Source: Glandiceps talaboti
Lineage: Eukaryota; Hemichordata; Enteropneusta; Spengelidae
DNA length: 64,000 nt
NCBI RefSeq assembly: GCF_964340395.1
Contig: NC_135558.1
Span: 23,795,564 to 23,859,563 of the forward strand
Direction: 5' to 3'
This document shows positions 13,701 through 28,700 of this stretch, one piece after another (the stretch's first letter is position 1; every line of letters begins with the position of its first letter). The translations under genes and the position numbers were made by a program. The notes beneath the pieces were generated by a model. The model saw only the letters and a program-made list of their open reading frames with translations. It was not told where the DNA came from and ran no database searches.

Positions 13701-16700
13701 TAGTGATATCCTATCAGTAGAGAACTAAAGATTACAGATTCTCATATCAGTGATATCCTATCAGTAGAGAACTAAAGATTACATATTCTCATATTGGTGA
13801 TATCCTATCAGTAGGGAACTAAGGATTACAGATTCTCATATTGGTGATATCCTATCAGTAGGGAACTAAGGATTACAGATTCTCATATTGGTGATATCCT
13901 ATCAGTAGAGAACTAAGGATTACAGATTCTCATATTAGTGATATCCTATCAGTAGAGAACTAAGGATTACAGATTCTCATATTGGTGATATCCTATCAGT
14001 AGAGAACTAAGGATTACAGATTCTCATATTAGTGATATCCTATCAGTAGAGAACTAAGGATTACAGATTCTCATATTAGTGATATCCTATCAGTATGGAA
14101 CTAAGGATTACAGATTCTCATATCAGTGATATCCTATCAGTAGGGAACTAAGGATTACAGATTCTCATATTGGTGATATCCTATCAGTAGAGAACTAAGG
14201 ATTACAGATTCTCATATTAGTGATATCCTATCAGTAGAGAACTAAGGATTACAGATTCTCATATTGGTGATATCCTATCAGTAGAGAACTAAGGATTACA
14301 GATTCTCATATTAGTGATATCCTATCAGTAGAGAACTAAGGATTACAGATTCTCATATTAGTGATATCCTATCAGTATGGAACTAAGGATTACAGATTCT
14401 CATATTAGTGATATCCTATCAGTAGAGAACTAAGGATTACAGATTCTCATATTAGTGATATCCTATCAGTAGGGAACTAAGGATTACAGATTCTCATATT
14501 GGTGATATCCTATCAGTAGAGAACTAAGGATTACAGATTCTCATATTAGTGATATCCTATCAGTAGGGAACTAAGGATTACAGATTCTCATATTAGTGAT
14601 ATCCTATCAGTAGAGAACTAGGGATTACAGATTCTCATATTAGTGATATCCTATCAGTAGAGAACTAAAGATTACAGATTCTCATATCAGTGATATCCTA
14701 TCAGTAGGGAACTAAAGATTACAGATTCTCATATCAGTGATATCCTATCAGTAGGGAACTAAAGATTACAGATTCTCATATCAGTGATATCCTATCAGTA
14801 GGGAACTAAGGATTACAGATTCTCATATTAGTGATATCCTATCAGTAGAGAACTAGGGATTACAGATTCTCATATTAGTGATATCCTATCAGTAGGGAAC
14901 TAAGGATTACAGATTCTCATATTGGTGATATCCTATCAGTAGGGAACTAAAGATTACAGATTCTCATATCAGTGATATCCTATCAGTAGGGAACTAAGGA
15001 TTACAGATTCTCATATTAGTGATATCCTATCAGTAGAGAACTAAGGATTACAGATTCTCATATTAGTGATATCCTATCAGTAGAGAACTAAGGATTACAG
15101 ATTCTCATATTAGTGATATCCTATCAGTAGAGAACTAAGGATTACAGATTCTCATATTAGTGATATCCTATCAGTAGGGAACTAAGGATTACAGATTCTC
15201 ATATTAGTGATATCCTATCAGTAGAGAACTAAGGATTACAGATTCTCATATTAGTGATATCCTGTTTTTCCCAACTTTGACTTTTTTGTGTACAAACAGA
15301 TACACTCATGATAGAAAAAGGAAAAGTTATTTTAGTGGATGACTTGAAAGAATTACCATATGATCATATCTTACCATTGCCATTGGCCGAGCCACGTACA
15401 GATCCTACAATACTAGCAGCAGACATGGGTGCATAGTCCTTACCACGGGATGGTGTAAACATGTGATATGGTGGACTGTAATGGGTTGTAGATGTCACAC
15501 TATTCTTTGATGATTTCAGATGACCTTTCACCTTATCTGGACTATTAAACAGCTCACCAGTCTGTGTCAACACATCATTCTCTATATTCAGAGCTGTCAA
15601 TCAAATGAAATATCAAAAGTGATGTACCTGTATCCTGGCAGTCAAATGAAATATCAATAGTGATGTACCTGTATCATGTCAATCAAATGAAATATCAAAA
15701 GTGATGTACCTGTATCCTGGCAGTCAAATGAAATAAATGTTAATTTCACTGAACTTGATCACCACTAATAGAAACTATTAAAGTATATAACTTCAGTATT
15801 TTATGAACATCAAAGGTAAACTGAAATTCAGTAGTACTAATAATGCCTTGTCACCACAAATATAGAAATGTATTGTTCATTTAAGTGAAAAAAAAGAGTT
15901 ACCAACACATTCATTAAAAGACTGTAATATATACAAAAATGTTGTCAAATTAGTACTGATGGGATAACATTCTGTTTAAATAATAATATGCATTGTCATA
16001 TTTCAGTTACCAAAGTTATGGCCATTTTATACATAAGCATTTCATGATGGTGACCCAGATCTGGCAATGTCAGGGCTAACATTTTTATCTGCAGGGTTGC
16101 TGATTGTATGAAGCAGTGAATAAATGGAGACATTCAGGAGCATCACAGTAGTGGTTAGGTATGTTTTGATTAGTGGTAGTTGTGTTAGGTATGTTTTGAT
16201 TAGTGGTAGTTGTGTTAGGTATGTTTTGATTAGTGGTAGTTGTGTTAGGTATGTTTTGATTAGTGGTAGTTGTGTTAGGTATGTTTTGATTAGTGGTAGT
16301 TGTGTTAGGTATGTTTTGATTAGTGGTAGTTGTGTTAGGTATGTTTTGATTAGTGGTAGTTGTGTTAGGTATGTTTTGATTAGTGGTAGTTGTGTTAGGT
16401 ATGTTTTGATTAGTGGTAGTTGTGTTAGGTATGTTTTGATTAGTGGTAGTTGTGTTAGGTATGTTTTGATTAGTGGTAGTTGTGTTAGGTATGTTTTGAT
16501 TAGTGGTAGTTGTGTTAGGTATGTTTTGATTAGTGGTAGTTGTGTTAGGTATGTTTTGATTAGTGGTAGTTGTGTTAGGTATGTTTTGATTAGTGGTAGT
16601 TGTGTTAGGTATGTTTTGATTAGTGGTAGTTGTGTTAGGTATGTTTTGATTAGTGGTAGTTGTGTTAGGTATGTTTTGATTAGTGGTAGTTGTGTAGCGG

Positions 16701-19700
16701 AAACAAAACACAGCATACCAGAGGTAATGTCATGTCTACTGTCCTTCTGCTATAACACTCAACCACAGTACATGTATTCTGGCCCTCAAATTTTAGCCTC
16801 CAAACTGCCTGCCAACACCATCCCTAGTGGCCAAACTATATATGGAACCTTTTATATCTCTGATAACAGGAATGAGTTGTATTGGTTCAGTAGGTTCAAT
16901 AGTGCTATAGGCATGGCAAAGTGTCTGTCTGTCTGTCTGTGTGGGTGTGTGTGTATTTGCATAAGTGGTTTGGAATAGATGGCGCAGCACTCTCCTGGTT
17001 TAAGTCATTACCTCCAGCATCGAACACAACATGTAACAGTAAACAATACAAAGTCTGCCTGCCATAGCTTAAACTTCAGAGTTCCACAGGGATCAGTTCT
17101 AGGTCCCATACTCTTTACCATGTATGTCGCACCCTTAGAGGATCTGATTTCACAACATAATCTAAACAGTATGATGTATGCTGATGACTCTCAACTTTAC
17201 CAGATGATGAAACGATCACAACACATGAACACAGTCTCAAGCATTGAAGCATGCATTGCTGATTTACGAACTTGGTATGGATCAAACAAATTAAAGCTCA
17301 ATGACAGTAAGACAGAGATAGCCCACTTCTCATCTCGTTTTAGTAAAACCAATCCTGTACCATGTATCACAATTGGGGGTGCACTTTCAACACATCATCC
17401 ATACTCAGACTTTAGAATGACTTGCCATGTAAATAACATCTGCAGAGCAGCATCCCTAGCCATTTGAAAGATCAGCCAAATTTGGAAGTACCTCAACAAC
17501 ACCAGTACCGAGAGACTAATCCATGCATTTGTTACCTCTAGGCTGGATTATTGCAATTCCATCCTCTATGGATTACCAGACAAAGAGATCCACAAACTTC
17601 AATGGGTACAGAACACAGCTGTTGTCAAACTACGCAAATATGATCATGTCTCACCAGTATTACGTAATCTTCGTTGGTTACCTGTACGTCAACACATAGT
17701 GTACAAAATCTTGCTCATCACCTACAAGGCTGTCAACAAACTATCACCATCCTACATCACTGAACTGTTACCCGTTCACAGGCCAATGCGTGCTTTATGT
17801 TCCGGCACTCAGTTTACACTTACCATCCCGCGTGTTGCAACTACTACGTATGGAGATCGCGTCACAACTAAAGACATACTTGTTCACAAACATTTAGGAC
17901 ATGTAATTGTTGTACTGTTAACAGTAATCCTTAAGATTAGATTTTTAGTGAATTTGAAGATTTTTTTGCAAATTAATTCTTGTGCCATACATTATACTTG
18001 GCATTGTGATAGTTTTTATAAGTTGTTAGGTCCTTCTTTGTTTAAATTTTATCTTGGATATTAGGTTTTAACAGTTTTTAAGGTCTCTCTGTTTTATGTC
18101 GGACATTTTTACAGTTTAACCCTTCATGATGCTTTTTTCTTTTTTTAGTGCTGTAAAACACATTGAGGTTGTTGTGTAATGCGCTGATAAGAATGTATTT
18201 ATTTATTATTGTTATTACCATGCCAAGGCATTGTATATCACATGGTATGCATGTGGCAATCAGATTGGTTGTAGTGTTGACGTTTAAAGCCATTGTGATC
18301 AATACTGCTTTTAAACCATGGCCTCTAGGTGGTGCGTCTACATGGTGTCGTAAACGAGGCTGTGGTTTACGACGATGCACACAGACAGACAGAGCCATTT
18401 TTCCATGCCTATACCACTACTGAACCCAAGAAGTTCAGTTATGCTAAAACCATTCATTATGCAAATGACTAATTACTGTTCATTGGATATTTACATAAAT
18501 CTAATCAGTTCTTTTCATAACCATATGGAAGATGTGGTAAAAGTTTCATTAGAATTGATGAAGTAGTTGAGATACTGTAAACATAGATAGTTTTGCTACA
18601 AGAAAATTTTGTGATTTGAGTCTTCAGCTACTTCTCAAAAGCCCTGTCTCCATCTAAATTCTGAACCTGTTTCGATCCGAATTGAATTCACTTCTCATTT
18701 CCCCATCAGTGCCCTTAATTTGAAACAATTTTGTTGAACCATTTTGTAACCACCTGGGGGGAAGGGGGGGGGGGGGGGGGGTGGTTTCGATTTGGTTCAA
18801 AGTAAATAGGTTCGGAACCAGTTTAAGTTGTTGTAATTAGACACGAAACACCAACTTATAACCAATTCAATGCCCATTACCCACGGCTGCACACTTTAAT
18901 TTTGACATCGAGGCATTCTGAAGTTACATACCTTGTATATTTGTTACTTTGTACGCCGACACCTTTATTTTGGAACTCAACTGAACTATTTATTTATAGT
19001 ATAATAACTAGCGTGATTTAAATCAGATGGCATTGCCCGAGTGTTGCACAGCAAATGAATGACAATTAAAAAACAAAACTCAAATGCTACAAAAACCTTG
19101 TTAATTTTGGATTCATCAACACATAAAAAGAAGTCTTTTGCCAATCGCAAAATTTTTGAAATTGGTAGGTTCTTTCCCATTTGGTGGTTATTTTCACAAC
19201 CAGAAATGATCGTATATTTGACAAACTCGCATTGATTAAGTTTAAGTCCATGACCTTAGCACAACTTTCTACATGTACTTGTTACATAACTAAAATTACT
19301 TACATGTGCCTACAATTTCTCGGGTTTATAACATCCGATATAGTCAAGGCAGGTTCGCTCTGTGGACACGTGGGAGAGATATAAACAACATTGTGCACGG
19401 TATGTCATGTTACTCTTGTTAAGTTAACAAAAAGCAAATCGTTGCATCATACTTGCCACATTTTGTAGGGCCGTTGCCCCAATTGATTTTGAAAGAATTT
19501 ATTTGGAAAGGACATTATCAAAATCCACCAATTTGAAGGTTTTAAGCAAGGCCATGTTGCATGTCATGTTGGGGTAGGTCCTACATCGTGAAACATATAT
19601 GAATGAAAATCCAGATATTACCAATGCGGTGTCACACATTTGAGGTGAACTCTCAAGTCTCAAAGATAGCGTGTTTCATGACAAACTTTATTTTGTCATT

Positions 19701-22700
19701 CACAAGTTGAACAATTAAATTTGTTTATTGATGTGAACATACTATTTTTCACATGATATTTGAAACATGCATGATACTTGAAATCCGTCTATGCTCCTTA
19801 CCGTCATTGTGCAGTGTATATTACCTGAGTGCCAATGTAAATTTCGGAAACGTGCAAATAAAACCACAGAAATAACATGAACTTGATAAAGATTTATAAA
19901 AGCATGAGGACAGGTAAATATAATGTCCCGTTGAAAGCATGTTTTGCAGAGATAATAAAATGTTTAATTAATTTCTTTGCAAGTTGAGTTTGTATTTATC
20001 GATGACAATGTAAATGGTATATGAAATACATGTAATAAGCGTTGCAATCAGTGTGCGAAATTAACGCCGGTCCTTCGGCCCGAGACCAACAGATTTCCGT
20101 TCGGACCGACAGTTTTTCAGAATTACAACAACGTATCGGTCCTTATGACCAGTTGAAATTTGGAGTAAATAATAACATTTATTTAAAGATATATCCAATT
20201 TTACCTACATGAATCTGATCTTGTGTTACCTATTTTACTCTCGACATCATCTCGTTCAAGTCAGGCGACACAGAGCTAGCTCGCTACGTGTTGTTGTCAA
20301 TGTTGATATCATGTCTACATATGACGTAGCATACAGCATTTACTTTATGAAATTATGTTAGCAAACACATGATTGGCCGAATTTCTCCAATTATTTGTGT
20401 CTTGACTAATCAGAACGTCTTAGACATTCAGACCCATTTTACGCATTCAGCGCATGCGTCTTTTCCCGCCATGATATAGTAATTGTAAGTTGTAAAGTTT
20501 ACTGTTCTAAGTGTATGAAACTTTTAACGTGTTTGAGACAGTTCCACGTTGTATTTATGAAGTATGTGGCGATATTTAGAAGGCAGCAATGAACTTCCGA
20601 AGAAGAAGATGAATTTAAACAGACACTGTTTTTTAAAGGCTGGTATTAAAGCCGGTAAATGTTAGCGGGTTTCCAGATCAATTTACCGGAGTTCCCCATG
20701 TATGCCATGATCAAAACAAACTGACGGAAAACATATAAACTACTCTGAAAATGGCGTTTTAACTAATAAAGAAGGCAGGCACACTTCGTAAAATATCTTC
20801 AGTACGATTATAGTTTTTTTGTAAAACAGTAAAACAAAATGCGTAGTCTGATTGCTTTCAATTTGATTCATATGATAATGTATGTCCTGTCATGTTGTAA
20901 TCAACGTATAAACTTAGAAATGTTGCATTTTTGTTGCCATTGTTGTATCTGGAAAATTACTGCATCATGCCAAACACGGGTACATATAGTGGATGACACA
21001 TTATAGTACAGTTACCATATCACACTCCCACGTCAAAAAAACTTGCATTGTAAGACATGTTTAGCCATAGTTCTCTTCATCATGACAAACAGTCGAGTCA
21101 GAGACGATACTCAATACACCACTGTATGGTAGACGGGTAGGGCTTTATGGGGGGGGGGGGGCTTCAGTACATATTTGAAGGAAGACGAAACCGCTCCGTG
21201 TCACTTTTGTGGATGGAAATTGAAATAAAGTGAATACACAGTTTTCAAGAGGGATAGTTATGCGACAAAACTTTCTGCCATGATGAATTTGTGGGTCTAC
21301 GTTCGCTAAGAGTTGGAAAGCTACATCAGCTGTTGCCACAGACGATGAATCTGACTTTGGATATGTGATTCAGAATTTAGTGAATCGTACAGAGAGGAAG
21401 GAGAAGACTGTGATCGCTTAGAGATTGCAGATATTGTATATTTAATGATTCATTCACCCATGCATATTATCTACAATCTATGGATATGTATTTCTATGGT
21501 GTAATGAATACATTCAGTCTCAGACCACTATAGTTTATAGGAACAGATTATGCGAGACTGAATATTCATAGTCTCTGGGTTCATAGTTACAAATGAAAAT
21601 CTCTACTCATAGAGTCAAATATTTCTTGGTAGTGAATCAAAATTTACTTCCAAGTTATTTGTTGACTATCTGTGAGTGGAAATTTTATGAAATAATAGTG
21701 GATAGTGAACAATTCGTTTTACTCTCTTTTACTTTAGTATATCTAAAGATATGTTGTATCATATTAAAGTTCAAAATAATTTAATCTGTAAATGGAGGGT
21801 ATATAAATATAGGTCGTGAACGTGAACTGCATTGAGTATGGACCAGCAGTTTTCCTTAAGGACCAGCAGTATTTGCTACATGTCGGTCCTTATGACCAGT
21901 AGTCATTTTCCCTTAAAGTGTACATGCAAAGGTACATACTTTTTTTCGTAATTATGTTTATTTTGCCATAAAAATAAAGGAAATCGGGTTTGTAATAGTA
22001 CAATATAATTCTAACACGAGAAATTGCGCGAAAAATGAGGCACTCTTGGCTCAGCCACAGAGCACCTTCAGGTAAGTACCTCTCATTTGCATATGGATAG
22101 GACAGGATTTGGAACTTTATGACGTCACTTCGGGAACACAAACGCATTCGTCAGTGTATCTTTACATGCAAAGCCATTATGGTCGAACCAGAAGGTCAAC
22201 TTCAAAACCCGTTTTCGCCAGAACCCGACGTTGAATATTGATCAGATTCCTCAAGCGTAGAGCAATACACTCCAGCATTAACATCTGATGGTGTGATTTA
22301 GCCAAATTCATTCGAACCGACCGCTAGCAGTAACGATAGTTCCTCTGGTAGTGAATGAGTATGTCCTAGTGAAGCCGTGTTGTTTACATAGTTATCAGCG
22401 TCCTTTGTTGACATAACTATTCAATGGGTGGAAAACAGCTCCTGCAGACAATGTAATCGAAACGAAAATTATGTAATATTTCCATACCCATCAAACATAC
22501 AGAGAATGAGAATGGCTTCAAGAGTTCCCCATAATATTCTCTCAAGTTGTTCAAATGTAGCGTGTTGTAACAGTACATTCAATCTATGACCATTCAAAAT
22601 CTTCGCGAAAGTAGACCCACAAATTCGTTAGAGCAGAACGTTTTGTTGGATAACCGTCCCTCTTGAAAGCTATGTGTACACGTACTTTATTTCATTTTTA

Positions 22701-25700
22701 CTGCGTTCATTACCATCCACACAGTGACATGAAGTGGTTTCATCTTCTTTCAAAGCACGGCCCATGTTCACTGAAGCCGGCCGTACTGTGGTGTATTGTG
22801 TATTGTCTCCGACCATTTTTGTTTGAGTTTTTTATGGATAGACATGTCTTACGTTGTGGAAGTTATTTGACCTGGGAGCGTGAAGCTTAGTGCTGACTGT
22901 GCTTTGCTGTGTCCATCCACTTTTGACATGTGATTGGCATGACACGGTAATTGTTCATGTAGACAAAACAATGGAAACAAAAATAGCAACATTATAATGA
23001 GCGTTGCGTCTTTTTACTTTGATATGATTCCGACGATGTATGTGATGTATCACAATGAAAACGATCGACTCCCAGCAACATGGAAATCAAAACATACAAT
23101 CGGACTACGCATTGTTTAAAAACAAATGCTATCGTAATGAAAATATTTTATGAAGCTAACTTGCTTTCTTGAAAACATCATTTCAAATTATTTTATTTGT
23201 CTTCCTTTTTTCGCTTTGATCATAGACCCTACACGTGTAGGGTCTATGCTTTGATCATGGCTACACCGGTGGCGTGGAGAACCCCGGCCCCGGTAACATT
23301 TACCGACTTTCACTGTATGGCGTCACTGTCCAGTTTTTACGTGATTTCAACTGCCTTCACCCATTATTACCTACTCAGTTATATCACTCGGAAATATGTG
23401 TAGGGTGATGTTTCACTGCGGGTGCTGCCGACAAAACACCAAGGAACCATTATTGTCGGAAGACTAAACTGGTACACGCAATATGTACAGTTACAGATAA
23501 TACTATAATGCAAGCGTAATTAGTAATTCATAAGTAAACATTACACAAAGGCTTAGAAGGCTTTTGTAACACGTGGGACCTTGACACCTTTCGTGAGCTG
23601 GTTGCGGTGCCGAAGTTAGTCGAAGCACAGGGGATTAAGGGGGCAAGTATTTTTGCGACTTTCTTGCCAATGCGCGCAATATTTAGAGGTATGAATGCAA
23701 TTTCATTTATTTTTATGGCAAAATAAACATAATTACGAAAAAAAGTATGTACCTTTGCATGTACACTTTAAGTTCACACACTGGTTGCAATAGTTCATAT
23801 TGCCATTTCCTATTACAAACTAAAACAAAGGAATTACGTTTCTTGTATGTCAATTTTAAAGATGATATGACCCTCTAAGAGGTGGCAAAGGTGTGTCAAG
23901 TATTTATCAAAGTCAGTATATATTTGTCCACTGTTCTCAATCATTCCAAAGTTCAATCATATCTAGGCCATATCATATCGCTTGGCCCAAATCAATCATG
24001 GCATTGCTTCACCCACAGTATAGCAATCAACATGACCATGATTAAATCTTATTCATCTATCCAGATACCCTTCGTCAAGTGAGAAATAACTGTCAAGATC
24101 TTGCTTGACGGATAACTTTGACAACAAAGTTATTTCCCGCAAAACACTCCATGTTGAATTGCATTTCATCATAACAATGATCCACAATGCTTTGTGACTA
24201 CGTCATCGAATCAAGTAAACAGGATCAAATTGATGTGTCAGGACAGTACACCAAAGTGATTTGATTCAAGTCCATTGCTAACCTTTTGGCATGGTATATA
24301 AACTGATATAAACTGAATTCAATTTGATTCGATTCAAAATCAATTCATATAAGGACAGGGCTAATGACTAAAATTTACTTACTGCCAGACTGGTACATTG
24401 TGTTCATGTACAAGAAGGCATTTTAGTCACTACTTATTTTTACTAATTACTAGACTGGTACATTGTGTTCATGTACAAGAAGGCATTTTAGTCACTACTT
24501 ATTTTTACTAATTACCAGACTGGTACATTGTGTTCATGTACAAGAAGGCATTTTAGTCACTACTTATTTTTTACTAATTACCAGACTGGTACATTGTGTT
24601 CATGTACAAGAAGGCATTTTAGTCACTACTTATTTTAACTAATTACCAGACTGGTACATTGTGTTCATGTATAAGAAGGCATTTTAGTCACTACTTATTT
24701 TAACTAATTACCAGACTGGTACATTGTGTTCATGTATAAGAAGGCATTTTAGTCACTACTTATTTTAACTAATTACCAGACTGGTACATTGTGTTCATGT
24801 ACAAGAAGGCATTTTAGTCACTACTTATTTTAACTAATTACCAGACTGGTACATTGTGTTCATGTATAAGAAGGCATTTTAGTCACTACTTATTTTAACT
24901 AATTACCAGACTGGTACATTGTGTTCATGTATTACAAAGCATTTTAGTCACTACTTATTTTAACTAATTACCAGACTGGTACATTGTGTTCATGTACAAG
25001 AAGGCATTTTAGTCACTACTTATTTTTTACTAATTACCAGACTGGTACATTGTGTTCATGTACAAGAAGGCATTTTAGTCACTACTTATTTTTACTAATT
25101 ACCAGACTGGTACATTGTATTCATGTACAAGAAGGCATTTTAGTCACTATTTATTTTTACTAATTACCAGACTGGTACAATGTGTTCATGTACAAGAAGG
25201 CATTTTAGTCACTACTTATTTTTACTAATTACCAGACTGGTACATTGTGTTCATGTACAAGAAGGCATTTTAGTCACTACTTATTTTAACTAATTACCAG
25301 ACTGGTACATTGTGTTCATGTACAAGAAGGCATTTTAGTCACTATTTATTTTAACTAATTACCAGACTGGTACATTGTGTTCATTTACAAGAAGGCATTT
25401 TAGTCACTATTTATTTTAACTAATTACCAGACTGGTACATTGTGTTCATTTACAAGGCATTTTAGTCACTATTTATTTTAACTAATTACCAGACTGGTAC
25501 ATTGTGTTCATGTACAAGAAGGCATTTTAGTCACTACTTATTTTAACTAATTACCAGACTGGTACATTGTGTTCATGTACAAGAAGGCATTTTAGTCACT
25601 ACTTATTTTTACTAATTACCAGACTGGTACAATGTGTTCATGTACAAGAAGGCATTTTAGTCACTACTTATTTTAACTAATTACCAGACTGGTACATTGT

Positions 25701-28700
25701 GTTCATGTACAAGAAGGCATTTTAGTCACTACTTATTTTAACTAATTACCAGACTGGTACATTGTGTTCATGTACAAGAAGGCATTTTAGTCACTACTTA
25801 TTTTTACTAATTACTAGACTGGTACATTGTGTTCATGTACAAGAAGGCATTTTAGTCACTACTTATTTTTACTAATTACCAGACTGGTACATTGTGTTCA
25901 TGTACAAGAAGGCATTTTAGTCACTACTTATTTTTACTAATTACCAGACTGGTACATTGTGTTCATGTATAAGAAGGCATTTTAGTCACTACTTATTTTT
26001 ACTAATTACTAGACTGGTACATTGTGTTCATGTAGAAGAAGGCATTTTAGTCACTATTTATTTTAACTAATTACCAGACTGGTACATTGTGTTCATGTAG
26101 AAGAAGGCATTTTAGTCACTATTTATTTTATACTAATTACCAGACTGGTACATTGTGTTCATGTACAAGAAGGCATTTTAGTCACTACTTATTTTTACTA
26201 ATTACTAGACTGGTACATTGTGTTCATGTAGAAGAAGGCATTTTAGTCACTACTTATTTTAACTAATTACTAGACTGGTACATTGTGTTCATGTAGAAGA
26301 AGGCATTTTAGTCACTACTTATTTTTACTAATTACTAGACTGGTACATTGTGTTCATGTAGAAGAAGGCATTTTAGTCACTACTTATTTTAACTAATTAC
26401 TAGACTGGTACATTGTGTTCATGTACAAGAAGGCATTTTAGTCACTATTTATTTTATACTAATTACCAGACTGGTACATTGTGTTCATGTATAAGAAGGC
26501 ATTTTAGTCACTATTTATTTTATACTAATTACCAGACTGGTACATTGTGTTCATGTAGAAGAAGGCATTTTAGTCACTATTTATTTTAACTAATTACTAG
26601 ACTGGTACATTGTGTTCATGTACAAGAAGGCATTTTAGTCACTACTTATTTTTACTAATTACCAGACTGGTACATTGTGTTCATGTAGAAGAAGGCATTT
26701 TAGTCACTACTTATTTTAACTAATTACCAGACTGGTACATTGTGTTCATGTATTACAAGGCATTTTAGTCACTACTTATTTTAACTAATTACTAGACTGG
26801 TACATTGTGTTCATGTATTACAAGGCATTTTAGTCACTACTTATTTTTACTAATTACCAGACTGGTACATTGTGTTCATGTACAAGAAGGCATTTTAGTC
26901 ACTACTTATTTTTACTAATTACCAGACTGGTACATTGTGTTCATGTACAAGAAGGCATTTTAGTCACTACTTATTTTAACTAATTACCAGACTGGTACAT
27001 TGTGTTCATGGAGAAGAAGGCATTTTAGTCACTATTTATTTTATACTAATTGTCACAGATGACATATTTATATTTCAGTAAACTGAATATTTTAACAACA
27101 TCGAATGGCCTAGTTTGACTGAAAGGTCAATAGACTGTCTCAAGGATATTGGATTTAGACCACACAGGATTCCAAGCATACTCGAATACATGAGACGACA
27201 GTCTGCATTTCATAAATATCTAGGATTCATAGTGATCATTCATCAATGTTTTAAAATTACTTTTAGGGTATTATAACGCCCATGAAAACTCTATATGGAG
27301 TGCATTAATTATTTGGCCATTGGCCATGCGTTATGTATATTTAGACTTTAAGGACGTCACAATAAAGCACACTGAGACAGGCACTTCAGCTCAGATTTGG
27401 CAAGAGGACTTGGCTTCGCGGGAAGTCAATGAACGAGGCACTATGCTGGGTGTTTGCCTTCGTCTCGAGTGTAGATTTACACACAAACTGTGTAGTCTGA
27501 GCTAATTCCCTTTAAAGTTCAAGTGTGATCCTGGTACGTACATACAGAAGTTGAGTCAGATATGAGATATGAGAGTGATTCGGGCGTTATTACTTGGTCT
27601 ATCAGCTGTGTGCGAACAACAGTAGTAATATTGGTGGCGATCCGGGGCTTGAACAACCATTTGTGTGTATAATGAATCAAGTTTGAACCTTACGAAGACT
27701 TACCGAAACCTGATAAGAAGACAACACGTAACGCCATTGGGTGAGTAACAAAAAAATACTACATCAAATGTAAAATGGATGAACTGAATCAACAAAACGA
27801 ACATGGACATGAGTTTGCTGATGTTATTAATGATCTGCGTCAAAGGATAAATACAATAGATGTTGTTTCCGACATAGTTCCTCCAAAATACAGTGGGAAT
27901 GACAGTCCTGATTTATGGCTTCCCAAATTTAATGCATATGTTGCATTCAAAGGATACAATGACAGACAACGCAGAAATTTGTTTGGTTTATTTATGAAAG
28001 GCAATGCCGAACTTTGGTTTGCGACTTTACATGATGATATCCTAGAGAACTGGAATGACTTAGTGGAGGCATTTTTGCTACAATTTCATCATGGCAAACC
28101 TAGATGGAAACTTGACAATGAATTAGACTCTCTACGTCAACAGCATGGTGAATCTGTACAGGAATATGCTATTCGTGTGAAACACATGTGTCATCAATGC
28201 CAACGGAATCAAGATGAATTATTAAGTCGATTTATTCAAGGATTATGTCCCTCGATTATGAAGTTTACTGTGACAAACAATCCGGTTGACTTTGAACAGG
28301 CATGTGCATTTGCCAGAAGATTTGAAATTATTGACAGTTTGTCTGACACTAATGGAAATACCAAGGATTTCAAGAAGACAGTACAGAACAACTGTGACAG
28401 TAGTAAAGACAGTGTGACCTCCGAGGATAGACATTTGACCTCTGTGAACTCTGTGGACAACATACAATACGGACGGACAGTTGAACAGCTGCAACAGACA
28501 TTGATTAGTCAACAGGTGCAGCCGCAACGTTCATTAACTCAATGGGATGAACGGGAATTCCTGAATGACAAAGTAAGCGAGGAATACATTCCTCACAATT
28601 ATTTTCAATCTGACTCTAACTTTCAGCCATTTTATCCAAACCAGTTTGAATGTCCAAGCTGTGACGGACAACAACACCACAATTGTAATAACAGAAATCG

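Noticed and set aside
98-15263. Regularly spaced repeats resembling a CRISPR array
   Set aside because: The units are head-to-tail tandem repeats with no unique spacers, there are no cas genes, and the DNA is clearly animal.
16042-16978. Long open frames on both strands with a 10-residue period
   Set aside because: They come from the 30-bp array, whose length is a multiple of three. Both strands are open for the same reason.
27320-27505. 61-codon open frame present in both LTRs
   Set aside because: It is within the LTR, overlaps the likely promoter and polyadenylation signal, and has no recognisable domain.
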